A DNA stretch of 64,000 nucleotides from Planctomycetaceae bacterium (GTDB taxonomy: Bacteria; Planctomycetota; Planctomycetia; Pirellulales; Pirellulaceae), in assembly GCA_020638995.1 (NCBI GenBank), contig JACKHM010000003.1, positions 1,178,001-1,242,000 on the forward strand, given 5' to 3'. The notes beneath the pieces are model-generated. The model made no database searches. It had not been told where the DNA came from and worked only from the letters and a program-made list of their open reading frames with translations. A program made the position numbers and the translations under genes. Position 1 is the stretch's first letter. Every line of letters starts with the position of its first letter. This document shows, in pieces, positions 46,975 through 56,688 of this stretch.

Positions 46975-48075
46975 ATGACGTTACCACAACTTGGATCGTC
47001 CAAAGCAGATCTCGACACTCCGGCACTGTGTGTCGATCTCGATGCACTCGAATCCAACATCGCCGCCATGTCCAGCGCCTGCCGCGAGCACGACATTGAT
47101 TGGCGACCACACTCGAAGTGCCACAAGTCGCCGTTACTCGCCAGGAAGTTAATGGCAGCCGGGGCAATCGGTGTCACTTGTGCCAAGCTGGGCGAAGCAG
47201 AAGTGATGGCACAGGGGGGTGTGCTGGACACCTTGATCGCAAACCTGATCGTTGGGCCAAAGAAAGTCGCGAGACTCGTTGAATTGCGGAGGATCGCCGA
47301 TCCGGTGGTGTGTGTCGACCACATCGATCAGGCCGCTGCTTTTAGCGCAGCCATGTCGCAGGCGGGGTTAGCGCTTCGAGTTATCGTCGAAGTTGACATC
47401 GGACTCGGGCGCGTAGGGGTCGCCGCCGGAGAATCTGCGGTGGCACTAGCACGCCGGATTCATGAACTGCCGGGGCTCACGCTGGCCGGCATCATGGGCT
47501 ATGAAGGCCACCTCCTGACGCTCGAAGACGGAGATGAAAAGGCTGACAAGATCCAAGCAGCACTAAAGGTGCTGACCGGCACAGCCGATCAACTTCGCAA
47601 AGCAGGTTTACCCTGCGACATCGTTTCGTGTGGCGGGACCGGTTCGTTTAAGTACGCGGTTCGAGCTCCCGGCATCACCGAGATTCAGGCTGGGGGCGGG
47701 ATGTTCATGGACGCATTCTATCGGCACGGTTGCCACATCTCGGATTGGAAGTACGCGCTCACGGTACTAACAACCGTTGTCAGCCGTCCCGCTCCCGATC
47801 GAGCGATCATCGACGCGGGGCGGAAGACAATGGATGGCTGGGTACACAAGCCGCTTGTATTCGGGCGCGACGATATCCAAGTTCAGTCGTTGTCGGCCGA
47901 ACACGGCTCGCTCAAGTTAGAACCTTCGGCTCAGAATTTGAGAATTGGTGACCGGCTTGAAATCATCCCCGGCTATAGCGACTTGACCTGCGTACTACAC
48001 GATAACTTTCTGGCATTTCGAGGCGACAAGCTGGAAGCCGTCTGGCCATTGGAAGGTCGCGGGCGACTCCAGTAG
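46975..48075 (+). CDS. D-threonine aldolase / D-serine dehydratase-like enzyme
   Basis: A PLP-dependent enzyme of about 366 residues of the fold-type III class (DSD1/D-TA family). It has the N-terminal LDTPALCVDLDALESNI, the PLP Lys in WRPHSKCHKSPLL, CGGTGSFKYAV for phosphate binding near 222, and PGYSDLTCVLHDNF near the end, where His and Cys/Asp should bind the metal. The ATG at 46975 is used; a TTG at 46957 would place GGAGG only three bases ahead. A paralogue lies 1.3 kb downstream. Probable substrates are D-amino acids such as D-threonine or 3-hydroxyaspartate, not resolved here. Confidence 0.83.
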   Translation: MTLPQLGSSKADLDTPALCVDLDALESNIAAMSSACREHDIDWRPHSKCHKSPLLARKLMAAGAIGVTCAKLGEAEVMAQGGVLDTLIANLIVGPKKVARLVELRRIADPVVCVDHIDQAAAFSAAMSQAGLALRVIVEVDIGLGRVGVAAGESAVALARRIHELPGLTLAGIMGYEGHLLTLEDGDEKADKIQAALKVLTGTADQLRKAGLPCDIVSCGGTGSFKYAVRAPGITEIQAGGGMFMDAFYRHGCHISDWKYALTVLTTVVSRPAPDRAIIDAGRKTMDGWVHKPLVFGRDDIQVQSLSAEHGSLKLEPSAQNLRIGDRLEIIPGYSDLTCVLHDNFLAFRGDKLEAVWPLEGRGRLQ

Positions 48076-48272
48076 TCCCCCCGTTCCATGTGATGAACCT
48101 ACGAGGCTGGAGCCAGAAGCAAGAACATGCGTTTCTACGCCGCATTGCACGACAGATTCCATCGCGGTGGATGTACGTTAGATGTGTACCAGCGTTGAAA
48201 TGCGGTGATGATTCGCTGATACTGTGATGGCGTCGGATGATTTCACCTTCCCACCTTGAGAGATCGACTACG

Positions 48273-49313
48273 ATGAGATTGACTACCGCCCTCGTACCGC
48301 TTCTGCTTCTGCCCGCTATTTCCTATGCCGGTACAGGAGACGGGCGGTTTGATATTTACTGGATCGACGTCGAAGGTGGTGCCGCGACTTTGATGGTGAC
48401 GCCAACCGATGAGTCGATCCTGATCGACACGGGCAATCCCGGTCTCCGCGATCCGAATCGCATTGCACACGTCGCGACTAAAGTTGCGGGACTACAGCGG
48501 ATCGATCATTTAATTACAACCCATTACCACCGTGACCATTACGGCGGAGCTTCGATGTTGTCAACGCTACTACCGATCGGCACGGTCTACGACAATGGCG
48601 TCTTCGACGGCATGCCCGATAATCCGGGGAAAGATTACTTCGAGTTTAAAGCCAAGAAGCGAGTGGTGATAAATCCAGGTGACTCACTTCCCATTCGTCA
48701 AGTCGCTGATGGCCGACCGATCAAAGTCACATGCGTCGCCACAAGAAAGACATTCGCGACCGAAGCGATCGTTAGGGATGCGGAGACGAACGAAGACGCT
48801 TGCGCGTCGCATCGCCCCAAGGATCGCGATGGATCGGACAACGCTAACAGCGTCGCCTGCGTGATTCAATTTGGCGAATTCAGGTTCTATGATGCGGGCG
48901 ATTTAACTTGGAATCAGGAAATGCGTCTGGTATGTCCCAAGAACCTTGTTGGCGAAGTCGACGTCTATCAAGTCACTCACCACGGCTTGGACACAAGTAA
49001 CAATCCCATAGTGCTGGAGACCATTAAGCCCCGTGTTGCGATCATGAATAATGGCCATACCAAGGGTTGCCTCCCCGAAGTGTTTGCAAACCTGCAGGCG
49101 ACAAAGTCGTTGCAGGCGATCTACCAAGTGCACAAGAATCTACGTCCTGATGGCAGTGTTAACAATGTTGCGGACGAATTCATTGCCAACCACAAAGCAG
49201 CAGACGATTGTGACGGCAATTACATCAAGCTGTCCGTTGCTGCGGACAGCAAGTCATACACTGTCACAATTCCCGCAAACGGTCATGAAATGACCTACCA
49301 AACCAAGAAATAA
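48273..49313 (+). CDS. Secreted metallo-beta-lactamase-fold hydrolase
   Basis: A 346-residue protein with a signal peptide (RLTTALVPLLLLPAISYAG) followed by a ComEC-like metallo-beta-lactamase domain. The metal motif is THYHRDHYGG (HxHxDH) near residue 83, with DAGDLTW near 210 and VTHHGLDTSNN near 234 as the later ligands. Insertions of about 60 residues between the motifs are unusual and contain charged stretches (ETNEDACASHRPKDRDGSD). The start at 48273 begins the signal peptide; a longer reading from 48237 lacks support. It lies between two D-amino-acid-type PLP enzymes, but no direct link to them is shown. Likely a phosphodiester or other hydrolase outside the cytoplasm. Confidence 0.82.
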   Translation: MRLTTALVPLLLLPAISYAGTGDGRFDIYWIDVEGGAATLMVTPTDESILIDTGNPGLRDPNRIAHVATKVAGLQRIDHLITTHYHRDHYGGASMLSTLLPIGTVYDNGVFDGMPDNPGKDYFEFKAKKRVVINPGDSLPIRQVADGRPIKVTCVATRKTFATEAIVRDAETNEDACASHRPKDRDGSDNANSVACVIQFGEFRFYDAGDLTWNQEMRLVCPKNLVGEVDVYQVTHHGLDTSNNPIVLETIKPRVAIMNNGHTKGCLPEVFANLQATKSLQAIYQVHKNLRPDGSVNNVADEFIANHKAADDCDGNYIKLSVAADSKSYTVTIPANGHEMTYQTKK

Positions 49314-49327
49314 GACGCGATCAATTC

Positions 49328-50443
49328 ATGGACGAACGCTACAAGGTTAAAGACACATCAGCGATTATCACACCGGCGATTGTTGTATTTCGAGAAGTAC
49401 TCGAAGCCAACATCGCCAGAATGATCGACATCGCCGGTGACGTTGCACGACTGCGTCCTCATTGTAAGACGCATAAGATTCGAGAAATCGTCGAGTTGCA
49501 ACTCGCTCGCGGCATAACGAAGCACAAGGCGGCTACGTTTGCCGAAGCTGAGATGCTCGCCAACGCAGGCGTTCGCGATGTCTTTCTCGCCTACAATCTG
49601 GTCGGCCCGAACATCGCTCGCGCGGTAAAGTTCCGTCGGGCGTTTCCCGACGTCAAGTTCGCGGTAACCGCCGATCACGCCGTACCGATTAGGGACTTAA
49701 GCCAAGCGATGGCAGATGCCGGAACAACCATCGAGGTTTTGCTTGACCTCGATACGGGACAACATCGCACGGGCGTCGAAGTTGGCGATCACGCGATTGA
49801 TCTGTATCGACAAATCGTCGACGCGCAAGGACTCGAGCCAGGCGGGCTGCATTTGTACGATGGGCAGAATCATCAAACGGACTTAACGGAACGGCAAAAA
49901 GCCGTGGTGGCATGTTGGGAGCTCGCCTCGGGTTTGCGCGATAATTTACACCTCAAAGGGTGGCCCGTACCCCGGATCGTTGCCGGAGGAACCGGTCAGT
50001 TTCCGATCTACGCGACGATCGATGATCCAGTAATCGAGTTGAGCCCAGGGACATGTGTCTTTCATGATATTGGATACGGGCAGATGTTTCCCGACCTCGA
50101 CTTCCAGGCTGCGGCCTTGCTACTGACGCGAGTCATCAGCCGCCCAACGCCTGATCGCATCACCTTCGATCTTGGCTACAAAGCCGTCGCCTCAGATCCG
50201 CCAGCGGATCGAAGAGTGATTTTTCCCGACATACCTGATGCAAAACTCGTATTGCAGAACGAAGAACATCTCGTCGTTCAAACGGCCTATGCTGACAAGT
50301 ACAAGCCTGGCGATGAAGCGTTTGCGATACCTCGCCACACCTGCCCCACATCCGCACTACACAAGCAGGTGTTCGTTGTCTCGGAAGGCGAACTCGTCGA
50401 TCATTGGAATGTCGCAGCACGAGATCGGTGGTTGACGATCTAG
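49328..50443 (+). CDS. D-threonine aldolase / D-serine dehydratase-like enzyme, second copy
   Basis: A 371-residue fold-type III PLP enzyme. The PLP Lys is in LRPHCKTHKIREI, a phosphate-binding stretch is IVAGGTGQFPIYA, and the metal-site region is IPRHTCPTSALHKQVFV near the end, with adjacent His and Cys as expected of D-threonine aldolases and D-serine dehydratases. It begins 14 bases after the hydrolase gene, so those two are probably co-transcribed. It differs from the upstream paralogue in the C-terminal region (PRHTCPT here, LTCVLHDNF there), so substrate ranges likely differ. Confidence 0.85.
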   Translation: MDERYKVKDTSAIITPAIVVFREVLEANIARMIDIAGDVARLRPHCKTHKIREIVELQLARGITKHKAATFAEAEMLANAGVRDVFLAYNLVGPNIARAVKFRRAFPDVKFAVTADHAVPIRDLSQAMADAGTTIEVLLDLDTGQHRTGVEVGDHAIDLYRQIVDAQGLEPGGLHLYDGQNHQTDLTERQKAVVACWELASGLRDNLHLKGWPVPRIVAGGTGQFPIYATIDDPVIELSPGTCVFHDIGYGQMFPDLDFQAAALLLTRVISRPTPDRITFDLGYKAVASDPPADRRVIFPDIPDAKLVLQNEEHLVVQTAYADKYKPGDEAFAIPRHTCPTSALHKQVFVVSEGELVDHWNVAARDRWLTI

Positions 50444-50721
50444 ACGTCCGAACCCGACGACGCGACCGACCGTGTGGATCGATGGCATCTGGTTCTCAAG
50501 TTGATCGCTACCGATGTCTATTTGATGGCGCCAGCGCGTTCTGGTCTGTCGCTAATGTGATATCGCGATCTCGCTAGTTCGTTGCAAACGTCTGTCAAAT
50601 AGCGACTTGCGAAGCAGGCCCTTCGAACGGTCAAGGCATTCGGCACGGTTGTTGCGATTTGCGTTGACGCCATAGGGCGAGTTCCGACAACGGCTCTGAA
50701 TTCCACACGGGAGACAAAAAG

Positions 50722-51333
50722 ATGACAATCGCAAAAACAATGGTACTGGCAACTCTCGCCTTGGCGACTCTAGCGTTCACAGCGATCTCGGCCCATGCCG
50801 ACACTTGCAACCATATCGACGCACTCGCCGTTAGGATGCAGGCCCAATCCCGCGAACTGATTAGCGAGTTTGGACAACATTACCGATACAAAACGGGCTA
50901 CGCTCACCTTCGATCGGACGCCTTGCAACTTTATCGCGTCGCAGTACACATCCATTCGGTCGCTCATGTCCAGGGCAGCGTTCACCACTTGCGAAGCGAC
51001 CTGAATCAAGCGGATCAATTGTTCCATCACATGGAAAGCGTTCTCCGTCAGAACGATCAGTCATTTGTTGGACACAAACATGGCGCGGCTTACCACGTGT
51101 TCGAGTTGATGCAGGAACTTGAAGCCACACTGCATCACTTGCAAACTGACATCACGGCGTTAGACAATGCTGCTCATCACACCGGCAGACATGACGGTGG
51201 AGGGCATTATACTCCTGGCCACGGACATTCGAATTCTGCCGCGGCACCCAACAATACAGCGTATGGATACCGATGGGGAAACAGCGGCGTGTCATTCAGT
51301 GGGCGAGGTTGGACCTTCCGTATCGGAAATTAA
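50722..51333 (+). CDS. Small secreted His-rich helical protein
   Basis: A 203-residue protein of unknown family. The signal peptide is clear (TMVLATLALATLAFTAISAHA, cleaved near residue 28). Residues about 30-155 are helical and His-rich (HVQGSVHHLRSDL, FHHMESVLRQ, LEATLHHLQTDI). A Gly/His stretch follows (AAHHTGRHDGGGHY, PGHGHSNS) and the C-terminus is Gly/aromatic (YGYRWGNSGVSFSGRGWTF). The dense His residues suggest metal binding outside the cell or in the periplasm. It stands alone, with a hairpin just downstream. No function is recognised. Confidence 0.65.
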   Translation: MTIAKTMVLATLALATLAFTAISAHADTCNHIDALAVRMQAQSRELISEFGQHYRYKTGYAHLRSDALQLYRVAVHIHSVAHVQGSVHHLRSDLNQADQLFHHMESVLRQNDQSFVGHKHGAAYHVFELMQELEATLHHLQTDITALDNAAHHTGRHDGGGHYTPGHGHSNSAAAPNNTAYGYRWGNSGVSFSGRGWTFRIGN

Positions 51334-51354
51334 TGGCAAAGCTTGCAGAGACCC

Positions 51355-51386
51355 AAAGGGGACGCTCGTTATGAGAGTCTCCCTTT
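51355..51386. terminator. Hairpin between convergent genes
   Basis: AAAGGGGAC at 51355-51363 pairs with GTCTCCCTTT at 51377-51386 with one bulged base and a 13-base loop. It lies 21 bases after the His-rich gene and just before the convergent M1 peptidase stop. No clear T-run follows, so it may work for both strands weakly. Confidence 0.45.
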
Positions 51387-51415
51387 CTATTGCGAAATGA
51401 CAGCCTACGTCGCGA

Positions 51416-53953
51416 CTACTCTTTTGACTCTAATTTGTTCAGCCGGTCTTCAAGCTTCCGATTCTGCTGACGAAGTGACTCAAGCTGCTTCTGAAGTGTC
51501 TCTATTCCTTTATTTTTGTCGCGGAGTTTTTCGACCGCGTCGTCAATGGAACGGATCGTTCCAGGTATCTCCTGCTCGTCTCGCTTGACCAGCAGACGCT
51601 CAATCGCACCAGGGTCGCCGACCTCCACAATAGCATCGATCGCCTTTCGGCGAACACTAGTTCGGTCATTGTCAAGTTGTTCGTACAGCTTTGCAATTAC
51701 TTCTGCATCTGCTGGCTTAAGTCTAGCGAGGCCTCCGATCAAAACGACACGGCGTTCGGGAGAGATATCGCCCTCCAGAAGCTGAGAGATTTCTTCGCAG
51801 GCTTGCGCACTTTTCACCTTTACAAGACCATCAATTGCCGCCTTCAATACCTCTTGCCGATGGCTGACGATATTCAACGCAGCCAAATGGTCCGCTTCAC
51901 AACCACTGACGTCTACCTTCGCCAGTGCTTGCAAGGCTTCCGAAATCGCGTAATAAGATTGGTCTGTCGAAATGACCGCTCGCAGTGCGTCGTTGGTGGT
52001 GGCATGTTTAAAGCTGCCCAGCGACTTGATCGCCTCGCGACGTACAAACGATTTGGCGTCAGATCTCGAAGCCGCGATCAGTGCGTCTCGCGCCTTATCG
52101 CCTTTAAACTTTCCAAGTGACTTCGCCGCTTCTTGCCTCACAGCCCAAAAGCGATCACTTTCAAGGGCTTTGTTAAGGGCAGCAAGAACATCGTCGTCCT
52201 CGTTAAACTTCGCCAGCATCTCTGCGGCCTGGAGCCGACACATCAAGTTTGCATCGTTTTCGAGCTGATCGAATAATTCCTCCTTACTTTTCTCGAATTT
52301 CAGCGACTTTAGTAACCAATCCTTTGGATCGAAACACACACGTGTCGGGCGTCTATCGCTTTGAAAGTGAAACGTCTCTTCGGCTTTTGAAAGTTCCACG
52401 CGATGGAGTTTTACGTCTGCTTCGTTGGCGACTTCGATTTCGACAGGCATGCGGAACACGGGGGTCACGGAATCTACCTTCTGCGTCTGTTTCACGCTCA
52501 CGCGCACCATATGTGCAACGTCGTCCCACTTCCAGCTCACCTCAAAGTCTGGGTGCCCGCCGTGGTAAAGCCATTGATCAAAGAACCAATTCAAACCCTG
52601 ACCCGTTACTTCCTCAATCGCAATACGAAAGTCAGCCGTCTCAACCGTCCTATGCATATTGCGAGTGGTGTAGTGGTGAATCGCATTCCAAAACATCTCG
52701 TCACCCAATACAAACCGCAACATATGCAGGACTCGCCCGCCCTTCGGGTAGGCATGTCCATCGAAGACCTTATCTGGCGAATCGTATTGATAGTTGACGA
52801 TCGCGCGACGATAGCGTTTATCTTCCCGCATATAGCTCATGGCTTCTTCGTATCGTGACCACGTCGCCTCGTCCCAACCGAAATCCTCTTCATTCCAAAG
52901 CGTCGCGAAGTAGGTCGCGAAACTCTCATTCAACCAAATCTCCCCCCAATCTTTGCAGGTCAATAAATCGCCATACCATTGATGAATCAATTCGTGCGCT
53001 ACGAGGTTATCGCTCGACACGTCCAAATGAGCTCGATCGTCATGCAACGTGTGCATGTTCAGCGTCGTAGCCGACGTATGTTCCATACCACCCCAACCGT
53101 ATTCGTCGACACAAATCTGTGTGTACTTGGGCCATGGGTACTTCACGCCAATCTTTCGCGAAAAGAAGTCCATCATCGCCGGAGTCTTCTCGAAGGATCT
53201 GGCAGCCAGATTTAGTTGGCCCTTTGGTACGTAGGAGACAACAGGCACTTCATTCCAACGCTGTTCGTATGCATCAAATTCTCCTGCAACGACAGAGAAA
53301 AGATACGGCACATGAGACTTTGCCTGACGCCAATGCCAGGTTTGAGTTCCATCTGCGTTCAGCCTCTTCGACTCGAGTGTTCCGTTGGACAACACAAAGT
53401 AGTCCTTCGGAGCGGTCGCAATGATTTCGCTGGTCAATCGATCAGCAGGTGAATCGATACAGGGAAACCAGTAGTGGGCGAACTCGGGTTCGCTCTGTGT
53501 CCACGCCATACGTGGCTGATTCTTTTCGCTGTCGTCCGGAACGACGAAGTGCAGGCCATGCTTCGGCCTCACGACAACGTAATCGATCACCAACGAGACC
53601 ATTTCGCCGGGCATGAATTCGCGGTCGAGCTGGACGATCAGTTGCTGTGGTTTCGTTTCATATTTCAGGGACTTGGAATCGCGGGTGACACGGCTGACCT
53701 TCATGCCGGCGGCGTCCAGTATCACTTCCTTGGTTGGTTTAAAAGGCGATAGAGAGACCATGGCCTGCGCGTCGACTTGCTGTTTGTCCCAGTCGAGCCG
53801 AAGGTCGAGACGAATGTGCTGCTGGTCAATGTCACGAGTCCGAACGGATCGCGGCGCGTGGGTGAACGGCCCGCGGCGGTCCTGTGCTGGAAGTAGCGAA
53901 GTCAAGCAGTTTAGCAATGTAACTACATATAAACATCGGCGAGCATGCATCAT
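51416..53953 (-). CDS. Secreted M1-family aminopeptidase with HEAT repeats
   Basis: An 845-residue zinc aminopeptidase. A signal peptide begins at the chosen ATG (HARRCLYVVTLLNCLTSLLPAQ). The M1 motifs are GGMEH near residues 288-292 (the exopeptidase loop, usually GAMEN or GGMEN), HELIH at 320-324, and the third ligand Glu343 in WLNESFATYF. After the catalytic domain come HEAT-like repeats (about 590-800: LNKALESDRFWAVRQEAAKSL and similar) and a C-terminal coiled coil (LQKQLESLRQQNRKLEDRL). AAGG lies about ten bases before 53953; the reading is open upstream, but the added residues are not signal-like. Its gene converges with the His-rich gene. The protein is likely periplasmic or surface-bound and degrades peptides. 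Confidence 0.87.
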   Translation of the reverse strand: MMHARRCLYVVTLLNCLTSLLPAQDRRGPFTHAPRSVRTRDIDQQHIRLDLRLDWDKQQVDAQAMVSLSPFKPTKEVILDAAGMKVSRVTRDSKSLKYETKPQQLIVQLDREFMPGEMVSLVIDYVVVRPKHGLHFVVPDDSEKNQPRMAWTQSEPEFAHYWFPCIDSPADRLTSEIIATAPKDYFVLSNGTLESKRLNADGTQTWHWRQAKSHVPYLFSVVAGEFDAYEQRWNEVPVVSYVPKGQLNLAARSFEKTPAMMDFFSRKIGVKYPWPKYTQICVDEYGWGGMEHTSATTLNMHTLHDDRAHLDVSSDNLVAHELIHQWYGDLLTCKDWGEIWLNESFATYFATLWNEEDFGWDEATWSRYEEAMSYMREDKRYRRAIVNYQYDSPDKVFDGHAYPKGGRVLHMLRFVLGDEMFWNAIHHYTTRNMHRTVETADFRIAIEEVTGQGLNWFFDQWLYHGGHPDFEVSWKWDDVAHMVRVSVKQTQKVDSVTPVFRMPVEIEVANEADVKLHRVELSKAEETFHFQSDRRPTRVCFDPKDWLLKSLKFEKSKEELFDQLENDANLMCRLQAAEMLAKFNEDDDVLAALNKALESDRFWAVRQEAAKSLGKFKGDKARDALIAASRSDAKSFVRREAIKSLGSFKHATTNDALRAVISTDQSYYAISEALQALAKVDVSGCEADHLAALNIVSHRQEVLKAAIDGLVKVKSAQACEEISQLLEGDISPERRVVLIGGLARLKPADAEVIAKLYEQLDNDRTSVRRKAIDAIVEVGDPGAIERLLVKRDEQEIPGTIRSIDDAVEKLRDKNKGIETLQKQLESLRQQNRKLEDRLNKLESKE

Positions 53954-54101
53954 CGGTGAAGACCTTGTTGGGATAAAACAGGCGGAGTGTGTGTCACTAG
54001 GATAGTCGAAGCTGGAGGAAGGTTCGACTGACCACCAAACTTCCGCCGTGCCCAGAGCTTTCGTAGTGGACATGCACGAAAATCGGCCGCGCGGAAGACA
54101 A

Positions 54102-55052
54102 TTACGGCAGCGGCGTTACCTGATGCAACAACGCTTCGCCGCGGAGGCCGCGAAAGAGGTTTTCGACCGAGACTTCTGCCATCTTTTGGCGAGTTTGCTC
54201 GGTCGCACTTCCAAGATGCGGCGCAATCGTGACGTTGTTCAACCGCAATAGTGGGTGATCGCGAGGCAGCGGCTCGGGGTCGGTGACGTCCAGACCTGCG
54301 GCGTAGATCTGGTGACTTCGCAACGCCTCAGTTAATGCTTCTGTATCGACGACCGGTCCGCGGGCAATATTAATCAGGATCGAAGTCGGCTTCATCTTCG
54401 CGAACTCCGCGGCACCAATCATGCCCCGTGTTTCATCAGTCAATGGCACGGTCAACATCACGTAATCCGACGCACGCAACAGTTCCTCAAACCCGACATA
54501 GCGAGCATCAAGCGATTGCTCGACTGCCGGCTTGCGGTTTCGGTTGTGATAAAGCACCTGCATGTCAAAGCCCCGTGCTCGCTTGGCGACTTGCTCGCCG
54601 ATTCGTCCCATACCCACGATGCCGAGCGTCGCACCATGCACTTCCCGCCCTAGCATATACCCCGGATCATAAGACGTGAACTCTTGGCTGCGAGCGTAGC
54701 GATCACTTTCTACCAGACGGCGCCCTGCTGCCAGAAGCAGCGAGAACCCCATATCGGCTGTTGCTCCGTCGAGTATTCCAGGAGTATTCCCCACCGGGAT
54801 GCCGCGTTCGACTGCGTCGCGAACATGGATATGATCAACGCCGACACCGTAGTTGCTGATTACTTTAACTCCGGGCAATCGATCCAGCATTTCTCCGTTC
54901 AACGTCGGATGCCCGTAGGTGTAGACAGCGTCGACCGATTGGTTGCTGCCTTCCATCGCAACTGACCAAGGAAGCAATTCGATCTGCTCGCCCATCAGCT
55001 CCAGGACGGCCTGGCCGAGCGGGCCATCGGCGACAACACGTGCTTTGCTCAC
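54102..55052 (-). CDS. D-2-hydroxyacid dehydrogenase
   Basis: A 316-residue NAD(P)-dependent dehydrogenase. The cofactor loop is [18 protein letters not shown] near residue 142, the basic pair is YHNRNRKP after it, and the catalytic residues are Arg in [11 protein letters not shown], Glu in DPEPLP and His in [16 protein letters not shown] suggests preference for NADP. The profile fits glyoxylate/hydroxypyruvate reductases. Its ATG overlaps the stop of spoVG by four bases, so it is the last gene of the ispE-spoVG unit. Confidence 0.9.
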   Translation of the reverse strand: MSKARVVADGPLGQAVLELMGEQIELLPWSVAMEGSNQSVDAVYTYGHPTLNGEMLDRLPGVKVISNYGVGVDHIHVRDAVERGIPVGNTPGILDGATADMGFSLLLAAGRRLVESDRYARSQEFTSYDPGYMLGREVHGATLGIVGMGRIGEQVAKRARGFDMQVLYHNRNRKPAVEQSLDARYVGFEELLRASDYVMLTVPLTDETRGMIGAAEFAKMKPTSILINIARGPVVDTEALTEALRSHQIYAAGLDVTDPEPLPRDHPLLRLNNVTIAPHLGSATEQTRQKMAEVSVENLFRGLRGEALLHQVTPLP

Positions 55053-55687
55053 TCGTCTAGTATCCCGGCGCCGAAGTCACTTCGTTTCGATTGGCCGCCG
55101 CTGTGCGGAGTCTGCCCTGGTTTCGACCTGCCCTGACCAGGTACATCCACATTGCTTGACGAATGCGGAGGCCGCGGTCCCGCTTGGCTGGGTTGAATAT
55201 CGATTTTAGGTTTCGGAGGCGGGTCGTCTTTCGTAACCGTGATGTCTTCAAAGTCGCTGCCCACGAAAACATCATCGTAGTCATCTTCATATCGCGACAC
55301 GTAGTCCGGTCGTTGGGATAACTCACGTTCTTTGCGATACTCTTCAACGACACGATTCTGAATCATCTCGCGGCAAGACGAGTTGATGGGATGAGCGATA
55401 TCTGCATAGAGCTTAGCGCGGCCCTCCTGGTCTCGCGATGCAGACTCTCCTCCCATCTTGGAACCGCACTGGTTGCAGTATCTCGCGCGAATGTGGTTCT
55501 TCGACCGACAGCGATTGCAATGGGTAGTCAACTTGCGACTCGGCATAGCTACGAACGGACCATTCGTCCCCTCGATTATCTTCAGGTCTCGAACGACGAA
55601 AGCATTATCGAATGTGATCGAACAAAAGGCTTGCAGTCGGTCATCGGACTCTTCTGTGAGCTTAATGCGAACCTCAGTGATCTCCAT
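55049..55687 (-). CDS. spoVG: SpoVG-like protein with inserted zinc ribbon and disordered tail
   Basis: A 212-residue protein. Residues 1-52 match the first half of SpoVG ([39 protein letters not shown]), and residues about 94-118 match its second half ([17 protein letters not shown]). Between them sits an insert with four cysteines, CNRC at 57-60 and CNQC at 71-74, spaced like a zinc ribbon. After about 120 there is a long acidic, then Pro/Ser/Gly-rich tail without predicted structure. Ordinary SpoVG is under 100 residues. SpoVG is an RNA/DNA-binding regulator in other bacteria. The gene follows ispE by 11 bases, echoing the ispE-spoVG neighbourhood of Bacillus. Confidence 0.88.
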   Translation of the reverse strand: MEITEVRIKLTEESDDRLQAFCSITFDNAFVVRDLKIIEGTNGPFVAMPSRKLTTHCNRCRSKNHIRARYCNQCGSKMGGESASRDQEGRAKLYADIAHPINSSCREMIQNRVVEEYRKERELSQRPDYVSRYEDDYDDVFVGSDFEDITVTKDDPPPKPKIDIQPSQAGPRPPHSSSNVDVPGQGRSKPGQTPHSGGQSKRSDFGAGILDE

Positions 55688-55698
55688 AAACCTGCTCC

Positions 55699-56688
55699 TT
55701 ACAGAGGTGCTGTCTCGATGCGCTTCGTCTCAATACGATGTAAATGTGGAGCGGACGATACCTGGAAGGTTAGCTCGTAGCCTGCTGCCCGAATTCTGGT
55801 CGCCAGACATCGTGCATGTCGAGCGCTGCGGCAAATTCCGAAATAGCTTGAGCCGCTGCCGCTCATTTGGTGTCCGACGCAGTCGGTTTTCGCAAACAAT
55901 TCACTCATGCGGCGGATCCAGGGCGACAACTCTTCTGCCGGCGGCTGTAGTCGATTGACGAGCAGCTGACCCGCCAAGTGATCGCCGCTTCGAAGCTTCT
56001 CGATGAGCGGAGCTGCCGACTTCGGTTGCGCGGGAACTTTACATCGCTGGTAGACGCCGGGAGTCGATAGCCCAACCGGTGGTCGCGTTAAGACAAAGTG
56101 CAGCTGCGGCATACCGGCCAAGGGCTCAATCTGCTCGCCACGCCCACGACACACGGCCATGCCTGCCCCATTGGTGCGCGGTGCAAGGAAAAAAGGGATG
56201 TCGCTGCCGATCTCCGCAGCAACTTCGGCTAGCCGGTTGCGAGTCCACCCCAGCCCCCACAATCGGTTCGCAGCCACCAATGCCGCCGCGGCATCGCTCG
56301 ATGCTCCGCCGAGCCCGGCAGCGGCGGGAATTCGTTTGACAAGATGGATCGCGATTCCCGCGGCGATCCCCGCGCGTAGACGCAGTTGTTCAACGGCCTT
56401 CCAGACGATATTGTCCGATCCCATCGGTAACTCGTCCAAAGTCGCGGAGGTCTTACTACCGTTTCGCGAAGTTGACAGCGCCTCCATCCCGGAAGCCCAC
56501 CTACAAGTCAGTTGTGTTTGTCCTTCGGAAAGACTCGTTACATAGAGCCGATCGTATATATTGATGGCCGACATGAGTGTCTCAATCTCATGAAAACCGT
56601 CAGGTCGTTTAGCAAGCAACTCCAAGAACAGATTTAGCTTTGCCGGAGTTTGGATAACAATCGCGGCATCGCTGTCGAAATAGTTCAT
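55699..56688 (-). CDS. ispE: 4-diphosphocytidyl-2-C-methyl-D-erythritol kinase
   Basis: A 329-residue GHMP kinase of the MEP pathway of isoprenoid synthesis. It phosphorylates the 2-hydroxyl of CDP-methylerythritol with ATP. The N-terminal substrate region is [25 protein letters not shown] (given by its ends, residues 15-39), the ATP loop is [15 protein letters not shown] at 121-135, and the C-terminal motif is [14 protein letters not shown] near 293. Asp132 follows GASS and is the expected catalytic base region. The length is slightly above the usual 280-310. It starts the minus-strand unit with spoVG and a dehydrogenase. Confidence 0.95.
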   Translation of the reverse strand: MNYFDSDAAIVIQTPAKLNLFLELLAKRPDGFHEIETLMSAINIYDRLYVTSLSEGQTQLTCRWASGMEALSTSRNGSKTSATLDELPMGSDNIVWKAVEQLRLRAGIAAGIAIHLVKRIPAAAGLGGASSDAAAALVAANRLWGLGWTRNRLAEVAAEIGSDIPFFLAPRTNGAGMAVCRGRGEQIEPLAGMPQLHFVLTRPPVGLSTPGVYQRCKVPAQPKSAAPLIEKLRSGDHLAGQLLVNRLQPPAEELSPWIRRMSELFAKTDCVGHQMSGSGSSYFGICRSARHARCLATRIRAAGYELTFQVSSAPHLHRIETKRIETAPL

